Assembly: GCA_965223035.1 (NCBI GenBank)
Contig: OZ244980.1
Coordinates: forward strand, 248,001-312,000
Length of the DNA stretch: 64,000 bases
Direction: 5' to 3'
From: CAMDPA01 sp965223035
GTDB taxonomy: Bacteria; Pseudomonadota; Alphaproteobacteria; Rhizobiales; Hyphomicrobiaceae
A program made the translations under genes and the position numbers. Below are positions 50,606 to 59,428 of this stretch, piece after piece (position 1 is the first letter of the stretch; each line of letters starts with the position of its first letter). The notes under the pieces were generated by a model. It was not told where the DNA came from and did not search any database. It saw only the letters and a program-made list of their open reading frames with translations.

Positions 50606-51322
50606 CTAACTTTGGCGAACGTCGCGCGGCGGTTCAGGTGAGGTCAGATCGGCGAGAATGGTCTCTCCGGCCACCATGCGTTGTCCCACCGCGGCCAAGG
50701 CTGATTTGCCAGGCGGAAGGTACACATCGACGCGGCTGCCGAAGCGGATCAGGCCGAACCGCTGACCGGCGAGCAGAACGTCTCCCTCCCCGGCGAAGGT
50801 GACGATGCGTCGGCACACCACCCCGGCGATCTGCACCACTGCGATCTCCACATCGGCTTCGTCTGTGATGATCATGGCGCGACGCTCGTTGCCCTCGCTG
50901 GCCTTGTCGAGGGCCGGGTTGAAAAATGCGCCTGGCACGTAGACACACCGATCCACGCGTCCGGCCATCGGGGCGCGATTGACGTGCACGTCGAGCATCG
51001 TCAGGTGGATCGTGACGCGCATGCGTGGCGTGTCACCGAAACCGAGCTCCTGCGGTGGGCGAACCCGGGAGATGTTGATGATCTTGCCGTCCGCGGGGGC
51101 GAGAATCAGCCCCTCGCGCAACGGCGTAACCCGCGGCGGGTCACGGAAGAAAAATGCCAGCCCGGCAGTCGCGATCAGCGCCAGCCAAGCCAGGCTCGGC
51201 CAAAGCACCATCAACAACACGGTGACCGCGGCGGCGCCGCCGACGAACTTATAGCCGTCACGGTGAATGGGCACGAACAGATCCAACGCCGAGCCCAACA
51301 GCCCCTGTCGGTCGAGCACCAT
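50606..51322 (-). CDS. psd: Phosphatidylserine decarboxylase family protein
   Basis: A 238-residue short-type PSD. N-terminal membrane segments (GGAAAVTVLLMVLWPSLAWL) are followed by FFFRDPPRVTP, LAPADGKI, and MRVTIHLTMLDVHVNRAPMA. Near the C-terminus RFGLIRFGSRVDVYLPPG carries the Gly-Ser self-cleavage site that generates the pyruvoyl cofactor. It makes phosphatidylethanolamine at the inner membrane. ATG 51322 is chosen for its strong GGGAGGGGAG site; an ATG at 51346 lacks one. A pssA partner is normally downstream, but here the tRNA and IS follow. Confidence 0.93.
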   Translation of the reverse strand: MVLDRQGLLGSALDLFVPIHRDGYKFVGGAAAVTVLLMVLWPSLAWLALIATAGLAFFFRDPPRVTPLREGLILAPADGKIINISRVRPPQELGFGDTPRMRVTIHLTMLDVHVNRAPMAGRVDRCVYVPGAFFNPALDKASEGNERRAMIITDEADVEIAVVQIAGVVCRRIVTFAGEGDVLLAGQRFGLIRFGSRVDVYLPPGKSALAAVGQRMVAGETILADLTSPEPPRDVRQS

Positions 51323-51570
51323 CTCCCCTCCCTCGGCTTGGACCATCGGGCTTCAGGGCGGAACGACGATGGCAGCTCCAACCTGTGCCGAACTGATGAT
51401 CGATGATTAGGGCTGCTGCAACGCGCTGGGCAATTGCGGACCCAGGCGGACGCTGAGGGCTCCGGGGTTGCTCCAGTTCATTGATTTCAGGCCAACTTTA
51501 TCCAATCAAATAACCGCACGGGCGATACCGCCAGGCCAGATGAGGCTGCCGCGACGCGACATCGTCGCCG

Positions 51571-53094
51571 TTACCGGAACGGCAATGCCACTGATCGAAA
51601 CCGACCCTTTGAGTCCTCAATCCGCAGTAAGATTTGGCGCCGCCCACTCTGGCGGACTTTGTCGATGCGTTCGACGATCTGATCGACCGTGCTGACGACT
51701 TTGTCATTGGCCTCGACGATCACCTCGCCAACCTTGAGATCGCGTTGCGCACCCGGCCCATCGGCATCTACCGCCGTGATGACAATACCCTTGGTCGACG
51801 ACTTCAAACTAAATTTGGCCCGTAGCTCGTCGGTCAACGGTGTCAGGGTCAGGCCGAGCAGTTTGCGCTCATTCGGCTGATCGCCGAGCCGGATCGGCGG
51901 CAAGGGATCGTTCTCCTGCAGCCGGGCCACCGTGATCCGCAGTTTTACCCGCTGCCCGTTGCGCATGACCTCGACTTCGACCGCCTTGCCGACCGGCGTC
52001 TGCGACACGATCCGAGGCAGTGCGCGCACCGTGTCGATCTCGCTGCCATCGAACGACACGATCACATCGTCGACCTTGATGCCACCTTTGTCAGCCGGGC
52101 TGTCGTTGGTCACGCTGGCGACGTGGGCGCCGTAGTTTTCCCGAACCTTGAGTTGATCGGCCAGGTCTTCAGACACGGAGGCGACATTGACGCCGAGCCA
52201 GCCGCGGCGGACCTCGCCGTGCAGCCTCAGTTGCTCGACCACCCGACGTGCTGCATCTGCGGGAACGGCAAAGCCGATGCCGATCGAGCCACCGGTGGGT
52301 GAAATGATCGCCGTGTTGACGCCGATCACCTCACCTTCCATGTTGAACAGCGGCCCACCGGAGTTGCCCTTGTTGATCGCGGCATCGGTTTGTAAGTACT
52401 CATCGTATGGGCCGGAATTGATGTCCCGCGCCTTTGCAGAGATGATGCCGACGGTCACGGTACCACCCAGGCCGAACGGGTTGCCGATCGCCATCACCCA
52501 GTCGCCGACCTGGACACTCTTCGAATTGCCGAACTTTACAGCCTTCAACGGCTTCGTCGGGGTGACCTTGAGCAGTGCCAGATCGGTCTTGGAGTCGCGA
52601 CCGACGACCTTATCCACCTTCAACTTGCTGCCGTCGGAGAAATTGGCGATCACCTCATCCGCGCCGTCGATCACGTGGACGTTGGTGACGATCAGCCCGG
52701 CTTCCGCATCGATCACGAAGCCGGAGCCGAGCGAGGACACCTTGCGCGAGGCACGATTGGCTCCCCCTTTCTTCGAGCTGAAGAAATCGTTAAAGAATTC
52801 TTCGAACGGCGAGCCCTTGGGCACGCGTGGTAGCGGCGCTCCGGAGGCGCTCTTGACGGTCTGGCTGGTCGATATGTTGACAACTGCGTCCACCAACTTG
52901 CTGGCGACGGGGGCGACCGTTTGCGGCCCCAGCTGGCGTGCAAGCGCTTGGCCGCCGAACCCGCCGATCAGCGCCAGAGCGATGATCAGACATGCTAGAA
53001 AGCCGATGCGTGCCGAACCGTGGGGCGCAGCGGTCTGCGGATAGAACGTGAACCAGGCCTTGTTCAAGCGAGCTGCGGCCTTTAAGGCGCTCAT
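51571..53094 (-). CDS. Do-type periplasmic serine protease (DegP/DegQ-like)
   Basis: A 507-residue HtrA protease. A signal-anchor (RIGFLACLIIALALIGGFGG) precedes the trypsin-like domain with His140 (VTNVHVIDGA), Asp171 (SKTDLALLKV) and Ser245 (INKGNSGGPLFN). Two PDZ domains follow (GWLGVNVASVSEDLADQLKV; LLGLTLTPLTDELRAKF). The internal ATG 53094 has GGAGA 8 bases upstream, whereas the open extension to 53127 does not. It degrades misfolded envelope proteins. It is the last gene of the hflK-hflC-DUF2065-Do group, 94 bp after DUF2065. Confidence 0.95.
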   Translation of the reverse strand: MSALKAAARLNKAWFTFYPQTAAPHGSARIGFLACLIIALALIGGFGGQALARQLGPQTVAPVASKLVDAVVNISTSQTVKSASGAPLPRVPKGSPFEEFFNDFFSSKKGGANRASRKVSSLGSGFVIDAEAGLIVTNVHVIDGADEVIANFSDGSKLKVDKVVGRDSKTDLALLKVTPTKPLKAVKFGNSKSVQVGDWVMAIGNPFGLGGTVTVGIISAKARDINSGPYDEYLQTDAAINKGNSGGPLFNMEGEVIGVNTAIISPTGGSIGIGFAVPADAARRVVEQLRLHGEVRRGWLGVNVASVSEDLADQLKVRENYGAHVASVTNDSPADKGGIKVDDVIVSFDGSEIDTVRALPRIVSQTPVGKAVEVEVMRNGQRVKLRITVARLQENDPLPPIRLGDQPNERKLLGLTLTPLTDELRAKFSLKSSTKGIVITAVDADGPGAQRDLKVGEVIVEANDKVVSTVDQIVERIDKVRQSGRRQILLRIEDSKGRFRSVALPFR

Positions 53095-53188
53095 GTGCGC
53101 AATCTCCAGCATTTGTTGCCGACCCAATTCATGCGCTGCTTTCGGTTCGGCGGGGCCAGGCCAGCCACATGCTGGATCGCCGGTGGCC

Positions 53189-53374
53189 TCATCCTCTGAT
53201 CAGCCAGACGATGAACATGCCCGCGCCCACCGCCATTATCCCGCTTAATCGCAAAGATTGGTGTGATGTCGCCGCGGCTGCGGCCAACAGCCTGAGGCCG
53301 ATCGTTGGAGATAACGCCCAGATCAGGCCCTCGAATACCAGCACCAATCCCAAGGCGACGAGCAGATCGTTCAT
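53189..53374 (-). CDS. DUF2065 (YjeT-like) small membrane protein
   Basis: 61 residues with two membrane segments: LVALGLVLVFEGLIWALSPT and SGIMAVGAGMFIVWLIRG. The FEGLIWALSP motif and size match DUF2065, which is regularly found after hflC. Its ATG overlaps the hflC stop (ATGA at 53374-53371), indicating coupled translation. Function unknown, presumably linked to the HflKC complex. Confidence 0.92.
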   Translation of the reverse strand: MNDLLVALGLVLVFEGLIWALSPTIGLRLLAAAAATSHQSLRLSGIMAVGAGMFIVWLIRG

Positions 53375-54300
53375 TGCGTTGGTTTAATCGTTCCATCCGT
53401 GGTCGTCGCCGCTCCTTTCGGTGCGCCAGCGGCGGACGTGTTGGGATTGCGGAAATAGCGGAAGAAGTCGCTGTCCGGCGATAAGATCATGCGGGTGTCG
53501 CCCGGTTTGAACGCGCCCCGGTAAGCTTGTATGCTTCGATAAAAATTGAAGAAATCGGGATCCTGGTTGAAAGCCTCAGCGAAGATACGATTGCGCTCGG
53601 CGTCGCCTTCACCGCGGATCTGCTCCGACTTCTTGTTGGCCTCGGCCTTGATGATGGTCGCTTCGCGATCTGCGGTTGCCCGGATCCGGTTGGCTGCCGC
53701 GGCGCCTTCCGCACGGGCCTCGGCCGCCTCACGCTGACGCTCGGTCTGCATCCGGCGGTAAATCGCCTCGCTGTTGGCTTCCGGCAGATCGGCGCGCTTG
53801 ATCCTGACGTCGACCACCTCGACCCCAAGGTCCTCCGCCTCCTGGTTGACCTGGTCGGTAATGGTCGCCATCAGCTGTTCGCGCTTGTCGCGCACCACGT
53901 CTTGAAAGCTCGCCGCGCCGAGGGCCCGGCGCAACGAGGCTTCCAGCAGGTTTCCGAGACGCCGGCGGGCGGTCGCTTCTTCCCGCACGGTCTGGTAGAA
54001 CAGAAGCGGATCAACGATCTTGAAGCGCGCGAAGGCATCAACCACTAACCGCTTCTGGTCCGACGCGATCACCTCTTGCGGCGATGTATCCAGGTCCAAG
54101 ATCCGCTTATCGAAATAGTCGACGGTCTCGGCGATGGGAATCTTCCAATGCAGCCCCGGAACTTTGATCACACGCTTCGGCTTGCCGAACTCCAACACGA
54201 TCGCCTGATCGGTTTGTTTGACGACAAACAGTGCCAGGTACGCCGCGACGGCCACGCCGGCCACCAGCAGCAGGAGAAAAGCGAGAAGACCGCGTATCAT
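53371..54300 (-). CDS. hflC: HflC, SPFH/band-7 membrane protease regulator
   Basis: A 309-residue band-7 protein. One N-terminal membrane segment (GLLAFLLLLVAGVAVAAYLA) is followed by IVLEFGKPKRVIKVPGLHWK, the SPFH domain, LGVEVVDVRIKRADLPEANS, and a long Ala/Glu coiled-coil (RQREAAEARAEGAAAANRIR...). It assembles with HflK into the periplasm-exposed cage that modulates FtsH. ATG 54300 overlaps the hflK stop (TGATG), so it is translationally coupled. The C-terminus has a short Ala/Thr-rich tail. Confidence 0.96.
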   Translation of the reverse strand: MIRGLLAFLLLLVAGVAVAAYLALFVVKQTDQAIVLEFGKPKRVIKVPGLHWKIPIAETVDYFDKRILDLDTSPQEVIASDQKRLVVDAFARFKIVDPLLFYQTVREEATARRRLGNLLEASLRRALGAASFQDVVRDKREQLMATITDQVNQEAEDLGVEVVDVRIKRADLPEANSEAIYRRMQTERQREAAEARAEGAAAANRIRATADREATIIKAEANKKSEQIRGEGDAERNRIFAEAFNQDPDFFNFYRSIQAYRGAFKPGDTRMILSPDSDFFRYFRNPNTSAAGAPKGAATTTDGTIKPTQ

Positions 54301-55478
54301 CAAGGTGCTCCCTGCTGTGGATTGCGTGATTTGTTCAGTTCATTCAGCGGGAGATAGGGGATGACGCCGCTGCCACCTTTGCTGTCAAGGATGATCTTGT
54401 CGGCCCCGGATAGCAGCGACTCCATGGTTTCCAGATACATGCGGCGGCGAGTCACATCAGGCGCCTTCTCGTACTCGCGATAGATCTTCAAAAAGCGCGA
54501 GGTCTGACCCACGGCCTCGGCGACGGACTGCTGCTTGTAGCCCTCGGCCGCTTGCAGGATCCGCTCCGCCTCGCCACGGGCCTCAGGCACGATCCGGTTG
54601 GCGTAGGCGCGTGCCTCGTTCTGTAAGCGCTCCTGGTCGGCGCGCGCTGCTTGCACGTCGCGAAACGCATCGATCACCTTCGACGGCGGGTCAACCTTTT
54701 GCATCTGGACCTGCGTGACCTCGATGCCCGCGCCATAGCTGTCCAGCGTTTTTTGCATCAACGCCTGAACCTCGCGCTCAACCTTCTGCCGAGCCTCGGT
54801 GAGCAGCGGCGCGATATTGGATTGACCAACCACCTCGCGCATGGCGCTTTCGGCCACTTCCTTAACCGTCGTCTGCGGAAACTGGATGTTGAACAGGAAT
54901 TGCTCGGCACCGGTCTGCCCGGTGGCCTTATCTTCGCCGGTCTTGATCCGCCAGAACACGACAAAGTCCACATCGACGATGTTTTCATCGCCGGTCAGCA
55001 TCAGGCTTTCTTCCGGCACGTCGCGCACGTCCCGCGCCACACCGCCGCGCGTGCCAATTGAACGCATGCCGATTTCGATCGAATTCTGCCGCGTGACCTT
55101 GGGTTTCAACACTTCTTCGATCGGATAGGGCCAGCGGAAATGCAGACCGGGCGGCTCCCATCTGACATACTTGCCAAATCGCAGGACAATGCCCTGCTCG
55201 TCGGGCTTGACCGTAAAGGTGAAGGCGAAAAAGGCCACGACCGCGATGGCGACCGCCATCACCAACAGGATCAGCGGGCCCGGGATGCCGGGACCAGGCA
55301 TCACCTGCTTCAACCGATCCTGCCCGCGCTTTAAAATATCTTCCAGGTCCGGCTGCTGGTTGCCGCCGCCCGGACCTTGCCCCCACGGACCCTGACCCCA
55401 CGGTCCACCACCGCCACCGCCGCCGCCGCTCTTCCAGCCGCCGCCGCCGCCGCCGCCGTTCTGATTGTTCCAGGGCAT
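54300..55478 (-). CDS. hflK: HflK, SPFH/band-7 membrane protease regulator
   Basis: A 392-residue protein. The N-terminus is extremely Gly-rich (runs of Gly separated by WKS and PWGQGPWGQGP), as in alphaproteobacterial HflK. A membrane helix (PLILLVMAVAIAVVAFFAFT) is followed by PDEQGIVLRFGKYVRWEPPG, DENIVDVDFVVFWRI, TVKEVAESAMREVVGQSNIA and a coiled-coil. It forms the HflKC complex with the next gene. The GC-rich glycine codon runs at 55385-55460 could be slippage-prone. Confidence 0.96.
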   Translation of the reverse strand: MPWNNQNGGGGGGGWKSGGGGGGGGPWGQGPWGQGPGGGNQQPDLEDILKRGQDRLKQVMPGPGIPGPLILLVMAVAIAVVAFFAFTFTVKPDEQGIVLRFGKYVRWEPPGLHFRWPYPIEEVLKPKVTRQNSIEIGMRSIGTRGGVARDVRDVPEESLMLTGDENIVDVDFVVFWRIKTGEDKATGQTGAEQFLFNIQFPQTTVKEVAESAMREVVGQSNIAPLLTEARQKVEREVQALMQKTLDSYGAGIEVTQVQMQKVDPPSKVIDAFRDVQAARADQERLQNEARAYANRIVPEARGEAERILQAAEGYKQQSVAEAVGQTSRFLKIYREYEKAPDVTRRRMYLETMESLLSGADKIILDSKGGSGVIPYLPLNELNKSRNPQQGAP

Positions 55479-55726
55479 CGCTCAGTCTTTCTTTTGCTCG
55501 AGCTGGACCGTCATGCGCTTCTGCGACGGGTCTGCGGATGACCTTGCAGAATAGCCCCGTCGGCCGAGCGGGTATCCTTGCCTGCGGCAGCCCCCGGCAG
55601 TCGCCTTGACGGTGATACGCGCCTCGACCCGCTTATAGGCCACGGCCGCGATCCACGCAATTCAGGTGCCTCACATTGGGAGGGCGCGCCCGCACGTCAA
55701 GCCCATAGCATGCAATGGAGCCGACG

Positions 55727-56266
55727 TCACACCTCCTCGGTGCGTGCCAGCGTGATCGATGTGGCCGGATAATCATCGTTGGGCCCTTGCGCGAGTTGCT
55801 CACGCCCAATCGCGCGCCACATTCGCTGGGCTTGCTCAACATCACGCATGAGCGCAGCGAATTCGGGGAACAGCGTATCGCCTTCGGGCCGGGCATGAAC
55901 CAGCGTGAGATAGATCCGATCGGCCAGCGGTAACGCGGCGGCGTAGATTTGGCCGCCGCCGATAACCATGATCTCATCTACGGCCCGCATGTCGGCACAC
56001 TCTTCGGCGATCGCCAGGGCTTCGTCCAGGCTCGGAGCGGTGGTGGCGCCGGCGGGGCGAAAGTCGGAATCGCGCGTGACGACGATATTGTCCCGCCCAT
56101 CCAATGGCCGCCCCAGTGTCTCGAAAGTGCGACGGCCCATCACCACCGGCTTACCAAGCGTTAACGCCCGAAACCGCTTGAGGTCGGTCGACTGGCGCCA
56201 CGGTAGGCGGCCGCGTTGACCAATGACGCCGTTTTCGGCTGCCGCGACGATCAAGGCGATGCGCAT
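55727..56266 (-). CDS. folA: Dihydrofolate reductase
   Basis: A 179-residue type I DHFR. IALIVAAAENGVIGQRGRLP and W start the substrate/NADPH site, LKRFRALTLGKPVVMGRRTF and ETLGRPLDGRDNIVVTR the NADPH loop, and VIGGGQIYAAALPLADRIYL the hallmark Gly-Gly turn. It regenerates tetrahydrofolate from the dihydrofolate made by ThyA, whose gene lies upstream on the same strand. 248 bp separate it from hflK. Confidence 0.96.
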   Translation of the reverse strand: MRIALIVAAAENGVIGQRGRLPWRQSTDLKRFRALTLGKPVVMGRRTFETLGRPLDGRDNIVVTRDSDFRPAGATTAPSLDEALAIAEECADMRAVDEIMVIGGGQIYAAALPLADRIYLTLVHARPEGDTLFPEFAALMRDVEQAQRMWRAIGREQLAQGPNDDYPATSITLARTEEV

Positions 56267-56417
56267 GGGGTCTGCTGGGGTGTAGGGGCATTGGGTTGAG
56301 ATTCGGGATCGGGGTGTTGAGGGACCCGCTTACACCGGTGCCGCGAGATCGCAAGCAAAAAAGTAGTTGCACGGCCAGCACGTCAACCCGGCATTGATCG
56401 TGCCCGGCTTTGGCAGA

Positions 56418-56478
56418 TTAGAGCAACCTGCCTTTAATCGGAAGCGGAACGATCCCGATTAAAGGCGCGATGATCTAG
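56418..56478. repeat. Palindromic repeat family A, copy 9 (61 bp)
   Basis: TTAGAGCAACCT, then GCCTTTAATCGG (56430-56441) pairing perfectly with CCGATTAAAGGC (56455-56466), then GCGATGATCTAG. Nearly identical to copy 3. Confidence 0.9.
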
Positions 56479-56546
56479 CCTTTGCCGGCCGGTTCCCAGC
56501 CGGTCACACAAAGCATCGGGCCATGGGGCGGCCCGGCGGGGGGACT

Positions 56547-56579
56547 GGGATGGTTCCAGCTATCAATGAAACGCTATAG
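56547..56579. repeat. Dispersed repeat family B, copy 3
   Basis: GGGATGGTTCCAGCT, spacer, ATGAAACGCTATAG, 69 bp beyond repeat A copy 9. The region 56267-56666 contains only these repeats. Confidence 0.7.
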
Positions 56580-56666
56580 ACGTTTGACTTCATAGCATCA
56601 CACGATTGGCCGGGCTGCGGCGCGAGCGCCCCTCACGTGATCAGGCGCGAGCGCCAAATGGTCCCG

Positions 56667-57053
56667 TCAAGCTCGGCACCCCGGGATCGGGACCATCACA
56701 ATCTGATTGTCCGAGTGATATTTGTTGATGGCGCAGCTGGCCGCATCGATACCCAGTCCGATCACGCCGCCGGCGATAATGTTTCCCGCCGCCATCGCCT
56801 CCGCGTTGGAGGCGATAACCCCGGAGCCCGGCTGGAAGCAGGGCTTGGTGCACGGAACCATGACACTGGACTGGCTGTTTTCCAACACGATGGTCGCCGG
56901 GGTCGTCACCAGTTTGGGACCAATGGCCGGCGATCTCAGGGTGCCGTTCGCGCCCGACGCGCGCTGGGTGATGATCGATGCCGCCTGCGTGGTGCCTCGG
57001 GTTAGGGTCGCACAGGCGGTCACTGCTACGCCTGCTGCCAAAGCCAAGGCCAC
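56667..57053 (-). CDS. Small lipoprotein-like secreted protein, unknown
   Basis: 128 residues from GTG 57053. The hydrophobic N-terminus ALALAAGVAVTAC ends in a lipobox-like VTAC, suggesting lipid attachment at the Cys. The mature part has CTKPCFQPGSGVIASNAEAM, a Gly/Ala-rich segment that may form a membrane-inserting helix (AAGNIIAGGVIGLGIDAASC), and a final Cys. A longer start at CTG 57071 gives a more typical signal peptide (basic RSR before the hydrophobic run) and lies 4 bases after a perfect AGGAGG, whereas GTG 57053 has none. It stands between thyA and folA. No family recognised. Confidence 0.65.
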   Translation of the reverse strand: MALALAAGVAVTACATLTRGTTQAASIITQRASGANGTLRSPAIGPKLVTTPATIVLENSQSSVMVPCTKPCFQPGSGVIASNAEAMAAGNIIAGGVIGLGIDAASCAINKYHSDNQIVMVPIPGCRA

Positions 57054-57238
57054 GGCAAACCTGGATCGCAGGCTGCCTCCTCAACAAGTAATACAAGTAA
57101 TAAACGACAAGAAATAGGAGTAACGCGTGCTTGAAAAACGTCTACGGATCGTCCGATCTCAACAGTTCGGCTGCGCCGCGCAACGAAGGGTCAGCTGGCG
57201 CGGACCGCCGAACGGGATGGTTGTGCGGCCGGGCGGTG

Positions 57239-58033
57239 CTACACCGCCACCTGGGCTTTGATGTGCGGGTGTGGGTCATAGCCCGTAAGAGCAAAATGGT
57301 CGTAGCGAAAATCGAATAAAGTCTGCGGCGTCGGATCGATCAGCATGCGCGGTAGAGCACGCGGCTGGCGCTGCAATTGCTGGTCCGCCTGCTCGAGGTG
57401 ATTGAGATACAGATGGGCGTCGCCAAAGGTGTGGATGAACTCCCCCGGTTGCAGGCGCGTGACGTGGGCGACCATCATCGTCAGCAGTGCATAACTGGCG
57501 ATGTTGAACGGCACGCCGAGAAACACATCGGCCGAACGTTGATAGAGCTGGCAGGACAACCGGCCATCGGCGACGTAGAACTGAAATAGGCAGTGGCATG
57601 GTGCCAGCGCCATGTCGGGCAAGTCGGCTGGATTCCACGCCGATATGATGATGCGGCGGCTGTCCGGGTTGGACTGCAGCGTCGCCACCGCGTCTTGGAT
57701 TTGGTCAATCGTGCGCCCGTCGGGGGAGGCCCAGGAGCGCCACTGCTTGCCATAGACCGGACCGAGATCGCCGGCCTCGTCGGCCCACGCATCCCAGATG
57801 GAGACCCCATTCCGCTTGAGGTAGGCGATGTTGGTGTCCCCCGCCAGAAACCACAACAGCTCATGGATGATCGACTTGACGTGCAGCTTTTTGGTGGTGA
57901 CCAACGGGAAGCCGGACGACAGATCGAACCGCATCTGGTGGCCGAACACGGACAGCGTACCGATTCCGGTACGGTCGACCTTTGCCGTTCCCGTCTGCCG
58001 TACCCGGCGCATGAGATCGAGGTATTGCTGCAT
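57239..58033 (-). CDS. thyA: Thymidylate synthase
   Basis: A 264-residue ThyA, the usual length of the short bacterial form. MQQYLDLMRRVRQTGTAKVD, RTGIGTLSVFGHQMRFDL, LWFLAGDTNIAYLKRNGVSI, and ALAPCHCLFQFYVADGRL with the nucleophilic Cys. QRSADVFLGVPFNIASYALL and HTFGDAHLYLNHLEQ complete the signature. It methylates dUMP using methylene-tetrahydrofolate. First gene of the thyA-folA group on this strand. Confidence 0.97.
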   Translation of the reverse strand: MQQYLDLMRRVRQTGTAKVDRTGIGTLSVFGHQMRFDLSSGFPLVTTKKLHVKSIIHELLWFLAGDTNIAYLKRNGVSIWDAWADEAGDLGPVYGKQWRSWASPDGRTIDQIQDAVATLQSNPDSRRIIISAWNPADLPDMALAPCHCLFQFYVADGRLSCQLYQRSADVFLGVPFNIASYALLTMMVAHVTRLQPGEFIHTFGDAHLYLNHLEQADQQLQRQPRALPRMLIDPTPQTLFDFRYDHFALTGYDPHPHIKAQVAV

Positions 58034-58306
58034 GGCCCTTCATATGCGCGCGATCATCTGGGCGGGCACCGACCAAACACGTCTCGCGCTGTAGTCATGT
58101 GATTGATAACCACAGGTTGGTTCAGCTCGGATCGCCGAACGCTGTCATTTTTGCCATCAAGCTCTACCGCTTCGGCCGGCCGGCGCCAACCACCAACGTC
58201 GGATCATGCACAGCTGGGCGAGAGCAACCTGGGTTCAATCGATGGCGTGAGGCTTTCGGATCAACGCAGAAAGCTCCTCAAAGCTGCAGCAGCGATGGTC
58301 TGCGGC

Positions 58307-59083
58307 TCAAGCGAACCAGTGGCTCGGCGCCTGCATCAGGACGGCGACTTGAATGCCGTTGTAGAGCGCATGCAAAAACATCGTCAGCCATAGACTGCGG
58401 TAACGCCACATGACCCAGCAGAAATAGAGCCCGATCCCCATCACCTCGATCATGCCCAGCGTGGAGTAACCCCAGTGCAAAAAGCCCCAAATCGCGGTGG
58501 TGACGATGGCCGCGCCGATGATCCCCCACGGCGCCTTGGCAAGCGCGGGCAACATGAAGCCGCGAAACAAGAGTTCCTCGGATAGTGGTGCGCCGACCAC
58601 CACGACAACGACGGCGAGCCAGGCCGCCGGCGAACGGACAATTTCGACGAAGAACTTCAGGTCATTGGCAAAATGTTCCGGCCAAATCAGATAGGTGGCG
58701 GCATTATAAGCGCCGACGAGCAGGGCCATCACGGCAATGGCGGTCAAAATCTGGCTGGTACCCGGCAGGTGATCCAAAGATAACACATGCAGCCGTTTGC
58801 CGCCGAACCAGCCGGCTGCCCACAGGACGAGGCCGATCAAGGCGATCTGTGCCACGCCCATGGTCACCATGGTCACCAGGTGGTTGGCGTCCGCGTCAAT
58901 CGGCCCCCCCGCCCAGTTGATCGTGAGACTGGCAGCAGCGATCCAGACACCGGCAATGGCGATCATCAAGCTGGCGATGCCGAACAGCGTCGCGCCTGAA
59001 GCCGTCCACGGGGTGCGGGCCGTGAAGTCGGTGGTTGCGTCGATCTGTCCGGCGCCGGCCGGCATGTCCCCAGCCGTCTGCAT
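58307..59083 (-). CDS. CPBP-family (CAAX/Abi) intramembrane metalloprotease
   Basis: A 258-residue multi-pass protein with about seven hydrophobic segments and the three CPBP motifs: PLSEELLFRGFMLPAL (EExxxR), IWGFLHWGYSTLG (FxxxH) and MFLHALYNGIQ (HxxxN). The family includes Rce1-type CAAX proteases and bacteriocin self-immunity proteins. ATG 59083 follows GAGGAGGGG; the frame is open to 59173 without homology. Gap 58034-58306 towards thyA shows only a fragment resembling the start of a family A repeat (58221-58244). Confidence 0.92.
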   Translation of the reverse strand: MQTAGDMPAGAGQIDATTDFTARTPWTASGATLFGIASLMIAIAGVWIAAASLTINWAGGPIDADANHLVTMVTMGVAQIALIGLVLWAAGWFGGKRLHVLSLDHLPGTSQILTAIAVMALLVGAYNAATYLIWPEHFANDLKFFVEIVRSPAAWLAVVVVVVGAPLSEELLFRGFMLPALAKAPWGIIGAAIVTTAIWGFLHWGYSTLGMIEVMGIGLYFCWVMWRYRSLWLTMFLHALYNGIQVAVLMQAPSHWFA

Positions 59084-59227
59084 GGGTTCCCCTCCTCGTC
59101 CGCCAGGCGGACGTCTTGACCCCTGATCGTCTTTAGGCCGATCACCCTTAGCCTTGATCGCGCGAGCGGTCACGGTGGCTTTGACATGGGACCTAAGGCG
59201 GCGATGGCGCGACGCACCCGACCGCGA

Positions 59228-59428
59228 TCAGCGTCCCTGATTTGCCGCGACTTCGATGGCTTGCCGCAGCAGCTCGATATCACCCAGCTGATTAGCCAGG
59301 ATCAGCACCAACCTGGCATTGAGCGCCGCGCTTTCGGCGTCGTCCAATCCGCGATGGGCCTCGATCAGCAGCCGGTAGGCTTGGTCGGGGTCACCGAAGC
59401 GATTGCGATCGAGTTCCAGCCGGCTCAT
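59228..59428 (-). CDS. DUF2783 family small protein
   Basis: 66 residues: RNRFGDPDQAYRLLIEAHRG, LDDAESAALNARLVLILANQ, LGDIELLRQAIEVA. The 'AHRGLxxxxSxxLNARLxLxLANxxGD' pattern is DUF2783, which regularly accompanies FAD aromatic monooxygenases. Its ATG overlaps the monooxygenase stop (ATGA at 59428-59425), confirming co-translation. Role unknown, perhaps a monooxygenase accessory. Confidence 0.88.
   Translation of the reverse strand: MSRLELDRNRFGDPDQAYRLLIEAHRGLDDAESAALNARLVLILANQLGDIELLRQAIEVAANQGR

Noticed and set aside
55385..55460. Frameshift or assembly error in the Gly-codon run of hflK
   Set aside because: The frame is continuous and Gly-rich N-termini are normal for alphaproteobacterial HflK.
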